Below, piece by piece: positions 1-7,643 of a stretch of 10,901 nt of DNA (the first letter of the stretch is position 1; each line of letters starts with the position of its first letter). Source of the DNA: Chloroflexota bacterium (GTDB lineage Bacteria > Chloroflexota > Dehalococcoidia > Dehalococcoidales > UBA2162); NCBI GenBank assembly GCA_016193545.1, contig JACPSA010000129.1, forward strand, positions 1-10,901, written 5' to 3'. The notes below the pieces were generated by a model that saw only the letters and a program-made list of their open reading frames with translations, was not told where the DNA came from and searched no databases. Position numbers and translations under genes: made by a program.

Positions 1-13
1 AGGAGGCACCCCT

Positions 14-568
14 ATGATTAGGCAACCTTACCGCATCTTACTGGTTACACTCGGCATCCTTCTGCTTACTATCCCCGCACTCAGTGCTTGTGCTCAGCCG
101 GCACCGCCAGCACCCACGATAGCACCCACACCTACGCCTGCACCCGCACCTACGCCTGCACCCGCACCTACGCCTGCGCCCACGCCAACACCTGCACCTG
201 CACCTGCGCCCACGCCTGCACCTACACCTGCGCCCACGCCTGCACCTACACCTGCGCCAACTCCTTTTAAAATAAATATTTCCGGCTACGCTTTCGCACC
301 GGCGGCTATTATTATCCCGGTAGGCACCATCGTCACCTGGACTAACAATGATTCAGTCTCTCATACTGTAACCAGTCGGGACAATTCGTTTGGTAGTGAC
401 ACTTTAACCTCTGGTGCCACCTTTAGTTATACCTTCAGTAAGATGGGAATTTTCCAATACTACTGCCAGATTCATCCATCGATGAGCGGTAAAATTACCG
501 TCGGTGAGGCAGGGACAATACCGACAGAAGAAAAAACAACGCCGTCTCAAGGAAGTTCAGACTATTAA
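14..568 (+). CDS. Cupredoxin-domain lipoprotein with Pro/Thr/Ala linker
   Basis: A 184-residue exported copper protein, probably tethered to the outer face of the membrane. Residues 1-26 form a lipoprotein signal: basic start, hydrophobic stretch and lipobox L23-S-A-C26. Residues 27-84 are an almost pure Pro/Ala/Thr linker. Residues 85-167 are a plastocyanin-like beta domain. The probable type 1 copper ligands are the His of the SHTVT segment and Cys, His and Met in the C-terminal CQIHPSM segment. The last ~17 residues are polar. The ATG is supported by AGGAGG at 1-6 with a 7-nt gap. The family carries electrons or binds copper in the cell envelope; the partner is unknown. No multicopper oxidase or nitrite reductase domain is present, so this is a stand-alone small blue-copper-like protein. 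The domain call is firm; the role is inferred. Confidence 0.88.
   Translation: MIRQPYRILLVTLGILLLTIPALSACAQPAPPAPTIAPTPTPAPAPTPAPAPTPAPTPTPAPAPAPTPAPTPAPTPAPTPAPTPFKINISGYAFAPAAIIIPVGTIVTWTNNDSVSHTVTSRDNSFGSDTLTSGATFSYTFSKMGIFQYYCQIHPSMSGKITVGEAGTIPTEEKTTPSQGSSDY
118..262 (+). repeat. Degenerate coding tandem repeat (Pro-Ala-Thr linker)
   Basis: This low-complexity stretch inside the cupredoxin gene encodes alternating Pro-Thr and Pro-Ala pairs. At DNA level an 18-nt unit built on CACCTACGCCTGCACCCG repeats near 130-170. A 24-nt unit starting CCTGCGCCCACG occurs at 203 and again at 227, with a partial third copy from 251. The nearly identical units suggest growth by slippage or unequal recombination, so length may vary between strains and could also be misassembled. 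Confidence 0.8.
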
Positions 569-632
569 TCAATAATAACTTCCGGGAAGCCAAATAACAC
601 GAGAAATCAGACAACTAAATCAGGAGATAGCA

Positions 633-878
633 ATGAACACACTCGACCCCCTGGTAGCCAGACTGATAATTAGCCTCGGCATTATTAATCTGGTCAGCGG
701 TGCGTTGGTTTTCCTTTCCTGCCGCTGCCTCGGAGGCTCCAAAATAGGCACCCGACTAATGAAGTACAAATCATTCCAGCGCTTTTATGGCTACCACTGC
801 CACATCTGGAAAGTATTCTGGGCATCAGTATTTGTCCATACCATCATGGTAATGATATTCTTAGGCTGGCCAAGTTAG
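633..878 (+). CDS. Small two-helix membrane protein with His-Cys-His cluster
   Basis: I do not recognise a named family for this 81-residue protein. Hydrophobic segments at about 8-28 and 58-79 predict two membrane helices joined by a basic loop (K37 to R50). The loop region carries potential metal or heme ligands: C30 and C32 at the end of helix 1, H55-C56-H57 just before helix 2, and H69 within helix 2, 12 residues from H57. This spacing would allow heme or copper binding in the membrane, but that is inference. An AGGAGA lies just upstream of the ATG. It sits 64 nt after the cupredoxin gene and 30 nt before the cupin gene, all on one strand, so joint transcription is plausible and an envelope redox or copper role is a reasonable guess. 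Confidence 0.7.
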   Translation: MNTLDPLVARLIISLGIINLVSGALVFLSCRCLGGSKIGTRLMKYKSFQRFYGYHCHIWKVFWASVFVHTIMVMIFLGWPS

Positions 879-908
879 GCTGAATACCAAAGAAGAAGGG
901 AGAGGAAC

Positions 909-1247
909 ATGGCAAAAACCGAGCAGGAAATTCACGAAGTGGACAGTATCCCCTGGCAACCGGTAGCCGGCTACCCGGGAGTATATGAGAAAGTGCTTAA
1001 CCAGGACCCGCAAACAGGCAGCATTTCCCGCCTTCTGAGATACGCGCCGGGAACCGTCTTCAATGAAGTTTTAGAACATGATTTCTATGAAGAGATTTAT
1101 GTCCTTTCCGGTACCCTGATAGATTTGGGCAAGAAATTAACCCTAAAAGCAGGCTATTATGGCTACCGCCATCCCGGTATGAAACACGGACCCTACCGGT
1201 CTCCGGACGGGATGATGACATTCGAGATCAGGACCTACCAGAAATAG
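909..1247 (+). CDS. Small single-domain cupin protein
   Basis: A 112-residue cytoplasmic beta-barrel protein of the cupin superfamily, resembling ChrR-like or acetylacetone-cleaving-type small cupins. Cupin motif 1 is seen around H57-x3-E61/E62 followed by the YVLSG turn (64-68). Motif 2 is around G82-Y-x-G-x2-H88-P-G-x2-H93. H57, E61 or E62 and H93 are the likely metal ligands; the usual HxH pair of motif 1 is reduced to one His. Cupins of this size act as metal-dependent oxygenases or isomerases or as small sensor domains, and the sequence does not decide which. A purine-rich GGGAGAGG precedes the ATG. The gene follows the membrane protein closely, and a candidate promoter behind it may mark the end of this first group. 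Confidence 0.75.
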   Translation: MAKTEQEIHEVDSIPWQPVAGYPGVYEKVLNQDPQTGSISRLLRYAPGTVFNEVLEHDFYEEIYVLSGTLIDLGKKLTLKAGYYGYRHPGMKHGPYRSPDGMMTFEIRTYQK

Positions 1248-1250
1248 GTT

Positions 1251-1279
1251 TTGCTTTGTCGCTGGATTAGTATTATATA
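1251..1279 (+). promoter_or_regulatory. Candidate sigma-70-type promoter before the DUF2848 gene
   Basis: TTGCTT at 1251-1256 and TATATA at 1274-1279 are separated by 17 nt, followed by about 37 nt to the start codon. The match to consensus is partial (TTG in the -35 box, TATA in the -10 box), but the AT-rich patch lies in the only sizeable gap here and would start the long plus-strand run that ends with acetyl-CoA synthetase. Confidence 0.35.
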
Positions 1280-1316
1280 AAATACCTCTCTACTACGGCT
1301 TCGACAAGGAGAATGG

Positions 1317-2012
1317 ATGAAACAACTGAACCTCACCATGAAGAAAAAGAGCGGCACACAGCCACTTAATTTTCTGGTGAAGCGTATGGTCAACGGCGGT
1401 TACTCGGGCAGAGACCAGAAGAGCGTCAACCGCCATATCGAGGAACTGAAAAAAGCGGGGGTGCCAGCGCCGGACGAAGTCCCGACGCTCTACCCGATGG
1501 CGTCTTATTTGATAACCACCCAGGACACGCTGGAGACAGTTGAAAAATCCACCTCAGGCGAAGCCGAATTTGTCCTTTTTCTGGACGGAAAGAAAATGTA
1601 TGTGGGTGCCGGCAGTGACCACACCGACCGGGCTCTGGAAGTCGCCAGCATTCTCAAGTCAAAGCAGATGTGCCCGAATGTGGTCTCTGCAAACGTCTGG
1701 GACTATGACGAGGTAAAAGAGGACTGGGATAACCTTGTTCTGAGGAGCTGGACTGATGCCGACGGGCAGCGGATTCTCTACCAGGAGGCAAAACTTTCGG
1801 CCATTATGACGGTAGCCGATATCCTCGCCTTTGTTAAAAGCAGGATAAAAGACAACGACCTGAATAACCTGGTTATCTATTCCGGGACAATCCCGCTACT
1901 GAGCGGCGAGGCAATCTACGGAAATAGTTTTGAGGTGGAATTACACAACCCACAGACCAAGAATTCCCTGTGGTGCCGGTATAAAATCAGGTTCCTGGAC
2001 TATCTGAAGTAA
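1317..2012 (+). CDS. DUF2848 family protein (fumarylacetoacetase-like fold)
   Basis: A 231-residue soluble protein matching my memory of DUF2848, a family related to fumarylacetoacetate hydrolases. The N-terminal part carries the typical GYSGRD...VNRHIEELKKAGVPAP segment and then the YPMASYLITT strand. The core contains the STSGEAEFVLF segment, S100-D-H-T-D104, a KSKQMCPN stretch and a WDxLVLRSW segment, all hallmarks of the family. Related enzymes hydrolyse or decarboxylate C-C bonds in beta-diketo acids using a divalent metal. No substrate is established for DUF2848, so the reaction here is open. AAGGAG just upstream supports the ATG. The stop lies 10 nt before ferritin-like gene A, so the two are probably co-transcribed. 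Confidence 0.8.
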   Translation: MKQLNLTMKKKSGTQPLNFLVKRMVNGGYSGRDQKSVNRHIEELKKAGVPAPDEVPTLYPMASYLITTQDTLETVEKSTSGEAEFVLFLDGKKMYVGAGSDHTDRALEVASILKSKQMCPNVVSANVWDYDEVKEDWDNLVLRSWTDADGQRILYQEAKLSAIMTVADILAFVKSRIKDNDLNNLVIYSGTIPLLSGEAIYGNSFEVELHNPQTKNSLWCRYKIRFLDYLK

Positions 2013-2022
2013 GCGATAGAGT

Positions 2023-2478
2023 ATGTTGGACGAACTGGCTGAGCTACTGGACACAGCAATATATAAGGAAATCGCAGCCAACGCTTTCTATAGCGCCGGT
2101 CAAGCTAAGACCCAAGACCCCGGCGCCAGAATGCTGATGCGAGAACTGGCTGAGGAAGAGCTAAAACACTCGCAGTGGTTGAAAGACTTTAAGGAAAAGG
2201 GAGTACCCAGGCCGAGCTGGCAGCCCGAGAAAATAGCCGACTTGATGATTAGCGAGTACCTGACCGGCGGCGATACACTGGAAGGTGCCGGCCTTCAGGA
2301 TACCCTGACCTTTGCCATAAAGCGAGAACTGCAGGCAATCGATTTCTATTCCAGAATGATGGGAGTCATCAGGGACGAGCCGGCCAGACGGGTCTGCCAA
2401 CGCCTCGTTCGTGAAGAGACCAGACATAAGCTCAGACTGGAAAAATTATACGATGACATGTTCTATAAGGAGAACTGA
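2023..2478 (+). CDS. Diiron ferritin-like protein A (rubrerythrin-type, no rubredoxin domain)
   Basis: A 151-residue four-helix-bundle protein of the ferritin-like superfamily. It shows the doubled diiron signature: E16 in helix 1, E46-x-x-H49 in helix 2, E102 in helix 3 and E132-x-x-H135 in helix 4. Length fits one compact bundle. There is no CxxC pair, so the C-terminal rubredoxin domain of classical rubrerythrin is absent and electrons must come from another protein. The family reduces peroxide or handles iron in anaerobes; the exact activity is not shown. It shares the LQDT...FAIKRE...DFY third-helix pattern with protein D (8930-9400), so A and D look like the closest pair of the four. 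The ribosome site is weak. It lies 10 nt after the DUF2848 gene and 48 nt before korA. Confidence 0.85.
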   Translation: MLDELAELLDTAIYKEIAANAFYSAGQAKTQDPGARMLMRELAEEELKHSQWLKDFKEKGVPRPSWQPEKIADLMISEYLTGGDTLEGAGLQDTLTFAIKRELQAIDFYSRMMGVIRDEPARRVCQRLVREETRHKLRLEKLYDDMFYKEN

Positions 2479-2526
2479 CCGCCTGCCCTCGATATCAGGA
2501 GTAGCAGGATATGTAGAGGTGCCGCG

Positions 2527-4254
2527 ATGACAACGGATATTAATTTTATGGTCGGCGGTGAGGCTGGACAGGGAGTCCAATCAGTCGGTTTTTTGTTAGC
2601 TAAATCTTTAACCAGGGGCGGCTTCCATATCTTTGCCGACCAGGACTATGAGTCCAGAATAAGGGGCGGCCACAATTTCTTCCGTATCCGGGCCAGTGAT
2701 TCGGCAATAGGCGCCATCGTTGAGCAGGTACATATTTTGCTGGCACTGAATAAAGAAAGTATCGACCTGCACCGGAAAGAGCTAACCAGCAACGGTATCA
2801 TCATCTTCGATGGCGAAAAAATCAAGGACACCGGCAGCAATACCAGCCTGTTCAGCGTGCCACTGGAGAGGCTGGCTCAGGAAAAAGCCGGCAACAAGCT
2901 CATGAGCAATACCGTTGCCCTGGGTGCCGCTCTCGGGCTGGTGGGATATGACCTGACAATAATGGACCAGGTTTTACGGGAACACTTTGGTGCCGATAAC
3001 ATCGGCCAGGATAATGTTAAGGCAGCCCGGGCGGGATATGAATACGCCCGGGAAAACTTCAAGGGAAATTTCAAACAGCACCTCAGCCCCATCGGTGATA
3101 CCAGAATAATGCTGCTCACCGGCAATGACGCTATCGCCCTGGGGGCAATCGCCGCCGGCTGCAAATTCATGGCCGCCTACCCGATGACCCCGGTTACCTC
3201 CATTATGGAGTATCTGGCCACCAAAGCCAGAGACTTGAACTTGGTCATGGTTCACGCCGAGGATGAGATAGCCGCCATAAACATGGCCATCGGGGCCAGC
3301 TATGCCGGCGTCAGGGCGATGACAGCCACTTCCGGGGGTGGTTTCTGCCTGATGGTGGAGGGACTGGGACTGGCCGGGATGACCGAAACCCCGATAGTCA
3401 TTATCGAGGGACAACGGGCCGGGCCGGCTATCGGCTTACCCACCAGAACCGAGCAGGGCGACCTCGAATTCGTCCTTCATGCTCATCACGGAGAATTCCC
3501 CCGCGCCGTACTGGCCCCAGCCACCATCGAAGACTGCTTCTGGCTGACCATCAAAGCCTTCAACCTGGCCGAAAAGTATCAGCTACCCGTCATTTTGTTG
3601 ACCGACCAGTATCTCGCCAGCTCCTACGCTACTGTAAGCAAATTCGACCTCGCCAAAGTAACTATCGAACGGGGCCTTCTCTTTGAACCAACGACTAATG
3701 AGGAATACCAGAGACACAAAATAACCGAGTCAGGTATTTCACCACGAGCCTTTCCGGGACAAGAAGGGGTTTTAGTAGTAACCGACTCCGATGAGCACGA
3801 TGAAGCCGGTCACTTAATCGAGGACGCTGAGACCAGGACGCGAATGATGCAGAAACGGCTGCGCAAGCTATTGAGCCTTAAACAGGAAATTAGCCCGCCC
3901 CAACTATATGGCCCCTCTAAAGCTGAGATAACACTGGTGGGCTGGGGCAGCACTTACGGCGCCCTCCGTGAAGCGGTAGACATACTGCGTAAGGAAAAAC
4001 CCAGCGTCAATTTACTCCACCTTAATGAGCTCTGGCCTTTCCCCGCCAAGGCCGTAGCTAATGTTTTAGCCGGTTCCGGTAACAGCTACGTAATCGAGAA
4101 TAATGCCACCGGACAGCTTGCCCGCCTCATCCGGAGGGAGACAGGAGTTAAGGTGAGCGGCAACATCCTCAAATATGACGGGCGTCCTTTCACTCCGGCC
4201 TATATCGTCCAGGCAGTCCAAGAAGGGAGGTACGACCATGGTAACGGTAGCTGA
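2527..4254 (+). CDS. korA: 2-oxoacid:acceptor oxidoreductase, fused gamma-alpha subunit
   Basis: A 575-residue large subunit of a 2-oxoglutarate/2-oxoacid:ferredoxin oxidoreductase. Residues 1 to about 185 are the gamma domain, with G10-G-E-A-G-Q-G16 and a D40-Y-E-S-R-I-R-G-G-H49 segment. The alpha pyrophosphate/pyrimidine-binding domain starts near 195 and includes Y218-P-M-T-P222 (usual YPITP) and the GPAIGLPTRTEQGD block at 299-312, which contacts substrate and cofactor. The C-terminal transketolase-like domain II begins near 466 (ITLVGWGSTYGAL). With KorB and thiamine diphosphate it converts a 2-oxoacid plus CoA to acyl-CoA and CO2, or the reverse with reduced ferredoxin. No CxxCxxC ferredoxin domain is present and no delta subunit gene lies nearby. 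Substrate (2-oxoglutarate, pyruvate or branched acids) cannot be fixed from sequence. Its 3' end overlaps korB by 17 nt. Confidence 0.93.
   Translation: MTTDINFMVGGEAGQGVQSVGFLLAKSLTRGGFHIFADQDYESRIRGGHNFFRIRASDSAIGAIVEQVHILLALNKESIDLHRKELTSNGIIIFDGEKIKDTGSNTSLFSVPLERLAQEKAGNKLMSNTVALGAALGLVGYDLTIMDQVLREHFGADNIGQDNVKAARAGYEYARENFKGNFKQHLSPIGDTRIMLLTGNDAIALGAIAAGCKFMAAYPMTPVTSIMEYLATKARDLNLVMVHAEDEIAAINMAIGASYAGVRAMTATSGGGFCLMVEGLGLAGMTETPIVIIEGQRAGPAIGLPTRTEQGDLEFVLHAHHGEFPRAVLAPATIEDCFWLTIKAFNLAEKYQLPVILLTDQYLASSYATVSKFDLAKVTIERGLLFEPTTNEEYQRHKITESGISPRAFPGQEGVLVVTDSDEHDEAGHLIEDAETRTRMMQKRLRKLLSLKQEISPPQLYGPSKAEITLVGWGSTYGALREAVDILRKEKPSVNLLHLNELWPFPAKAVANVLAGSGNSYVIENNATGQLARLIRRETGVKVSGNILKYDGRPFTPAYIVQAVQEGRYDHGNGS
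4225..4230 (+). promoter_or_regulatory. Ribosome binding site deciding the korB start
   Basis: GGGAGG sits 7 nt before the ATG at 4238 and inside the end of korA. It selects that ATG over the upstream in-frame ATG at 4175, which would add 21 residues unlike any KorB N-terminus. Confidence 0.8.
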
Positions 4255-5092
4255 TTATAGCGGGCTGACCAGCACCTGGTGTCCCGGTTGCGGTAACTTT
4301 GGTATCTTAAATGCCCTTAAGAAAGCCCTGGTGGAACTTAATCTTAAGCCTCACCAGGTACTGCTCGTCTCCGGTATCGGACAGGCCGGTAAACTGCCCC
4401 ACTATACCCGCGGCAATGTATTCAATTCTCTGCATGGCCGGCCGGTGCCGCCGGCAATCGGTGCCAAGATAGCTAACCCCGAACTTACCGTCATTGCCAT
4501 CAGCGGTGACGGAGACGGCTACGGAGAAGGAGGCAACCACTTTATCCATAGCCTGCGCCGTAACCATGACATCACCTACCTGGTACACAATAACCAGATA
4601 TATGGCTTGACCAAAGGACAAACCTCGCCCACCAGCGACCAGGGTTTCGTTACCAAAACTACGCCCTATGGAGCCTCTCCTCCGATAAATCCAATCGCTC
4701 TGGCGATAGCTACCGGCGCCGGCTTCGTCAGCCGGAGCTTTGCCGGTGATACAGAACATCTCAGCCGTATGATGAAAGCCGGCATTACTCACCGGGGCTT
4801 TGCCTTGATTGATATTCTGCAGCCCTGTGTCTCGTTCAATCATAAAAATACCTTCAGCTGGTATCGTGAGCGGGTGTACAAGCTGGAAGAACAGGCTGGC
4901 TACGACCCCTCCAATAAACTGGCCGCTCTCGAAAAGGCTTTTGAATGGGGAGACCGTATCCCCATCGGCATCTTTTATCAGCAAACACTGCCGACCTTCG
5001 AGGAGCAGATACCAGCCTTGCGCCAGGGGCCGCTGGTAAAGCAGCCGATTGACCCCAAGCAGATACAACCATTAATCGATGAATTCATCTAG
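4238..5092 (+). CDS. korB: 2-oxoacid:acceptor oxidoreductase, beta (thiamine diphosphate) subunit
   Basis: A 284-residue beta subunit, starting MVTVADYSGL at the ATG with the good ribosome site. W14-C-P-G-C-G19 is the start of the iron-sulfur/TPP domain. G90-D91-G-D-G-Y-G-E-G-G-N-H and the following NNQIYGLTKGQTSPTS block form the thiamine diphosphate/Mg site typical of KorB. C197 in QPCVSFN is the late conserved cysteine. In structurally known relatives four cysteines hold one [4Fe-4S] cluster. Here C15, C18 and C197 are present, but the third position (GIGC in many members) is Q49 in SGIGQAGK. No fourth cysteine exists anywhere in the protein. I recall relatives with GIGQ, so this may be a subfamily trait. 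It is translationally coupled to korA; ferritin-like gene B begins 52 nt downstream. Confidence 0.93.
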   Translation: MVTVADYSGLTSTWCPGCGNFGILNALKKALVELNLKPHQVLLVSGIGQAGKLPHYTRGNVFNSLHGRPVPPAIGAKIANPELTVIAISGDGDGYGEGGNHFIHSLRRNHDITYLVHNNQIYGLTKGQTSPTSDQGFVTKTTPYGASPPINPIALAIATGAGFVSRSFAGDTEHLSRMMKAGITHRGFALIDILQPCVSFNHKNTFSWYRERVYKLEEQAGYDPSNKLAALEKAFEWGDRIPIGIFYQQTLPTFEEQIPALRQGPLVKQPIDPKQIQPLIDEFI

Positions 5093-5144
5093 ACCGGTGA
5101 ATTCGCCGTGTCTGATAATAAAAAACTAAAAGGGACAGGTATAG

Positions 5145-5648
5145 ATGAGAGATGAAATAAGCGTTGCCTTAGCCATATTGGAACAAGCCATGAACCTGGA
5201 GGAGGAAGGGCGAACATTCTACCTGAAAGTGGCGCAGACTACCCGGGAGGAGAAGGGGCAGGAAATTTTCCGCACTCTGGCCGCTGATGAACAAAGCCAC
5301 TTCAACCTGCTGAAGAAACAGAAACAGGCTCTAACTAGCCGCCGAAAATGGATTATGTCTGCCGAAATAAAACCGGTAAAGCTAGACTTAAACCAGTCCC
5401 TCTTCCCTAAAGGCAATGATGCCCGCCAAAAGGCAATTACCACCAAAGCCGGTGACCGGGATGCGCTGTCCTTTGGCCTTGATATCGAGACTAAAAGCTA
5501 TGATTTCTACCGTAAGGCAGCTTCAGAAACGGCTGACCCTCTCGGCAAATCTACGTTTGAATTCCTGGCCGGAGAGGAAAAAAGGCATTTTGATATTCTG
5601 ATGATGAGGTTCGATTTCTTGTTCGGACCGATAGCCTGGACAAGCTAA
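5145..5648 (+). CDS. Diiron ferritin-like protein B
   Basis: A 167-residue ferritin-like/rubrerythrin-type four-helix protein without a rubredoxin domain and without cysteines. Ligand candidates are E19-E21 in the LEEEGRTFY helix 1 motif, E49-x-x-H52, E115 in helix 3 and E145-x-x-H148. A longer polar linker (about residues 64-104) separates the two helix pairs than in proteins A, C and D. Likely soluble and acting on peroxide, oxygen or iron; the electron donor is unknown. It is placed between korB and acetyl-CoA synthetase with gaps of 52 nt on each side, so it probably shares their transcript. That position next to an oxygen-sensitive enzyme suggests a protective role, which is inference. 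Confidence 0.84.
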   Translation: MRDEISVALAILEQAMNLEEEGRTFYLKVAQTTREEKGQEIFRTLAADEQSHFNLLKKQKQALTSRRKWIMSAEIKPVKLDLNQSLFPKGNDARQKAITTKAGDRDALSFGLDIETKSYDFYRKAASETADPLGKSTFEFLAGEEKRHFDILMMRFDFLFGPIAWTS

Positions 5649-5700
5649 TGAAGACGAAACCAGTTGACTAATGTGTTGAATTATCGGGAGACAGAAAACT

Positions 5701-7635
5701 ATGGCTGAACTATCACTGCCGTTTCAGTCAAAATACTTGCCTCTGAAAAAATTTCACGATTTTTACCGGAGGTCGATGGACGAGCCGGAAGAATTCTGGG
5801 CCGAGCAGGCACGCCACTTAGACTGGTTTAAGACCTGGGACAAGGTGCTGGAATGGAAACCGCCGTTTGCCCACTGGTTCGCCGGCGGGCAACTCAATGC
5901 TTCCTATAACTGCGTCGACCGCCATGTCAAGACCTGGCGCAAGAGTAAGGTAGCCATCTACTGGGAGGGAGAACCGGGTGATGTCCGGGTTTTCAGCTAC
6001 TCAACGCTGTACACTGAAGTCAACAAACTCGCCGCTGTTCTCAAAGATTGCGGAGTGGGCAAGGAAGACAGGGTTGCCCTGTACCTGCCGATGATACCGG
6101 AGCTACCTATTTTCATGCTGGCCTGTGCCCGAATCGGCGCTCCGCACACGGTAATCTTTTCCGGTTTCAGCGCTCAAGCGCTGGCCGACCGGGTCAATGA
6201 TGTACAGGCCAAGGTCCTGATAACCGCCGATGGAGGATTCAGAAGAGGCAAGATTATACCGCTCAAAAATATCAGTGATGAAGCCCTGGCTAAATGCCCG
6301 TCAGTGCAGAAGACTATCGTAGTCAAGAGAACCGGTGCCTCAGTCAATATGAAACCCCCAAGAGATTCCTGGCTGCATGACCTCGTCAAAAATGAGGCAC
6401 CATTCGTTGAGCCGGAGCCGGTGGAGTCCAACCATCCACTGTATATACTCTACACTTCAGGAACGACAGGCAAACCGAAGGGAGTCGTTCACAGCACCGG
6501 CGGCTATCTGGTGCATAACTACTCCACCTACAAGTGGGCTTTCGACCTTAAAGAGGAATCGGTCTATTGGTGCTCGGCGGACGTGGGCTGGGTAACCGGC
6601 CATAGCTCGATAGTCTACGCCCCGCTGGCACACGGGGCAGCCATCGTTCTTTATGAAGGGGCGCCGGACTATCCCACCATCGACCGCTGGTGGCACATCA
6701 TCGATAAGTACGGAGTCACCATATTCTATACCTCACCCACCGCCATCAGGATGTTCATGGGATACGGTGAGGAATGGCCCAGGAAGCACGACCTGAGCAG
6801 CCTGGAACTACTGGGAAGTGTCGGCGAGCCGATTAACCCTGAGGCGTGGCTCTGGTTCTACCAGCATATCGGTAACGAGAAGTGCCCCATCGTCGATACC
6901 TGGTGGCAAACCGAAACCGGTGGACTGATGATATCACCCGCTCCGGGCATCGAATGCGTCCCGTTGAAACCCGGCTCGGCAACATTCCCTCTACCCGGCG
7001 TAGAGGCTGATGTCTTCAACGAAAATGGCCAGTCAGTACCGGTCGGAGAAAGAGGCTTGCTGGTAATCAAGAGACCATGGCCAGGCATGCTGCTGGGCAT
7101 ACACGGACACCCGGAACGCTATCAAGAAGCTTACTGGTCGCGGTTTCCCGGTGTCTATTACACCGGCGATTACGCCGTGAGGGACCAGGATGGATACTTC
7201 TGGATGCTGGGCAGGGCTGACGAGGTACTCAAAATTGCCGGACATAGAATAGGTACCGCGGAACTGGAGGATGCTGCTGCCTCTTATCCTCAGATAGCTG
7301 AAGCCGCCGTCGTCAGCAGAGCCGACCCGGTGAAAGGCGAAAGCATCATCATCTTTGCCAGACTGAAAGAGGGGGTTAACCCATCCCCGGAGCTTAAAAA
7401 GGAGATAGCCAACCATATGCGCAATATCATCGGCCCGATAGCCACCCCCGATGAGATTTACTTTGCGGCCAAACTACCCAAGACCAGGAGTGGTAAGATT
7501 ATGCGCCGGATTTTGAAAGCCGTAGCGAACAGCACCAGTATCGGCGACCTGACCACCCTGGAAGATGAAGCTTCGGTAGATGAGGTAATCAAGAGTTACC
7601 ATGAACTCCAGAAAGCGACGGAGGAGGCAAAATAG
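5701..7635 (+). CDS. acs: Acetyl-CoA synthetase (AMP-forming)
   Basis: A 644-residue member of the acyl-adenylate-forming family, full length for Acs. It makes acetyl-CoA from acetate, CoA and ATP, giving AMP and PPi. Visible motifs: the N-terminal FYRRSMDEPEEFW region, the P-loop-like Y251-TSGTTGKPKG261, the adenylate motif W401-W-Q-T-E-T-G-G408, the hinge region G504-R-A-D-E-V-L-K-I-A-G-H515-R, and the C-terminal PKTRSGKIMRR with K599 as the catalytic lysine that is reversibly acetylated in known homologues. The tryptophan pair at 401-402 and the GSVGEP segment match acetate-specific enzymes rather than those for longer acids. A moderate GGGAG site precedes the ATG. It ends the run that includes korAB, consistent with feeding acetate carbon toward acetyl-CoA and 2-oxoacids. 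Lysine regulation is plausible, but no acetyltransferase or deacetylase gene is in view. Confidence 0.95.
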   Translation: MAELSLPFQSKYLPLKKFHDFYRRSMDEPEEFWAEQARHLDWFKTWDKVLEWKPPFAHWFAGGQLNASYNCVDRHVKTWRKSKVAIYWEGEPGDVRVFSYSTLYTEVNKLAAVLKDCGVGKEDRVALYLPMIPELPIFMLACARIGAPHTVIFSGFSAQALADRVNDVQAKVLITADGGFRRGKIIPLKNISDEALAKCPSVQKTIVVKRTGASVNMKPPRDSWLHDLVKNEAPFVEPEPVESNHPLYILYTSGTTGKPKGVVHSTGGYLVHNYSTYKWAFDLKEESVYWCSADVGWVTGHSSIVYAPLAHGAAIVLYEGAPDYPTIDRWWHIIDKYGVTIFYTSPTAIRMFMGYGEEWPRKHDLSSLELLGSVGEPINPEAWLWFYQHIGNEKCPIVDTWWQTETGGLMISPAPGIECVPLKPGSATFPLPGVEADVFNENGQSVPVGERGLLVIKRPWPGMLLGIHGHPERYQEAYWSRFPGVYYTGDYAVRDQDGYFWMLGRADEVLKIAGHRIGTAELEDAAASYPQIAEAAVVSRADPVKGESIIIFARLKEGVNPSPELKKEIANHMRNIIGPIATPDEIYFAAKLPKTRSGKIMRRILKAVANSTSIGDLTTLEDEASVDEVIKSYHELQKATEEAK

Positions 7636-7643
7636 TTCTATTC

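Noticed and set aside
130..262. Tandem repeat in the first gene as a CRISPR-like or regulatory array
   Set aside because: The units are in frame, contiguous, and encode a low-complexity linker typical of exported proteins.
4175..4237. Upstream in-frame extension of korB from the ATG at 4175
   Set aside because: It lies inside korA, has no ribosome site, and adds residues unlike KorB; GGGAGG before the ATG at 4238 is a much better start.
5664..5700. TTGACT at 5664 as a -35 box of an acs promoter
   Set aside because: No -10-like hexamer lies 15 to 19 nt downstream; the sequence there is GC-rich.
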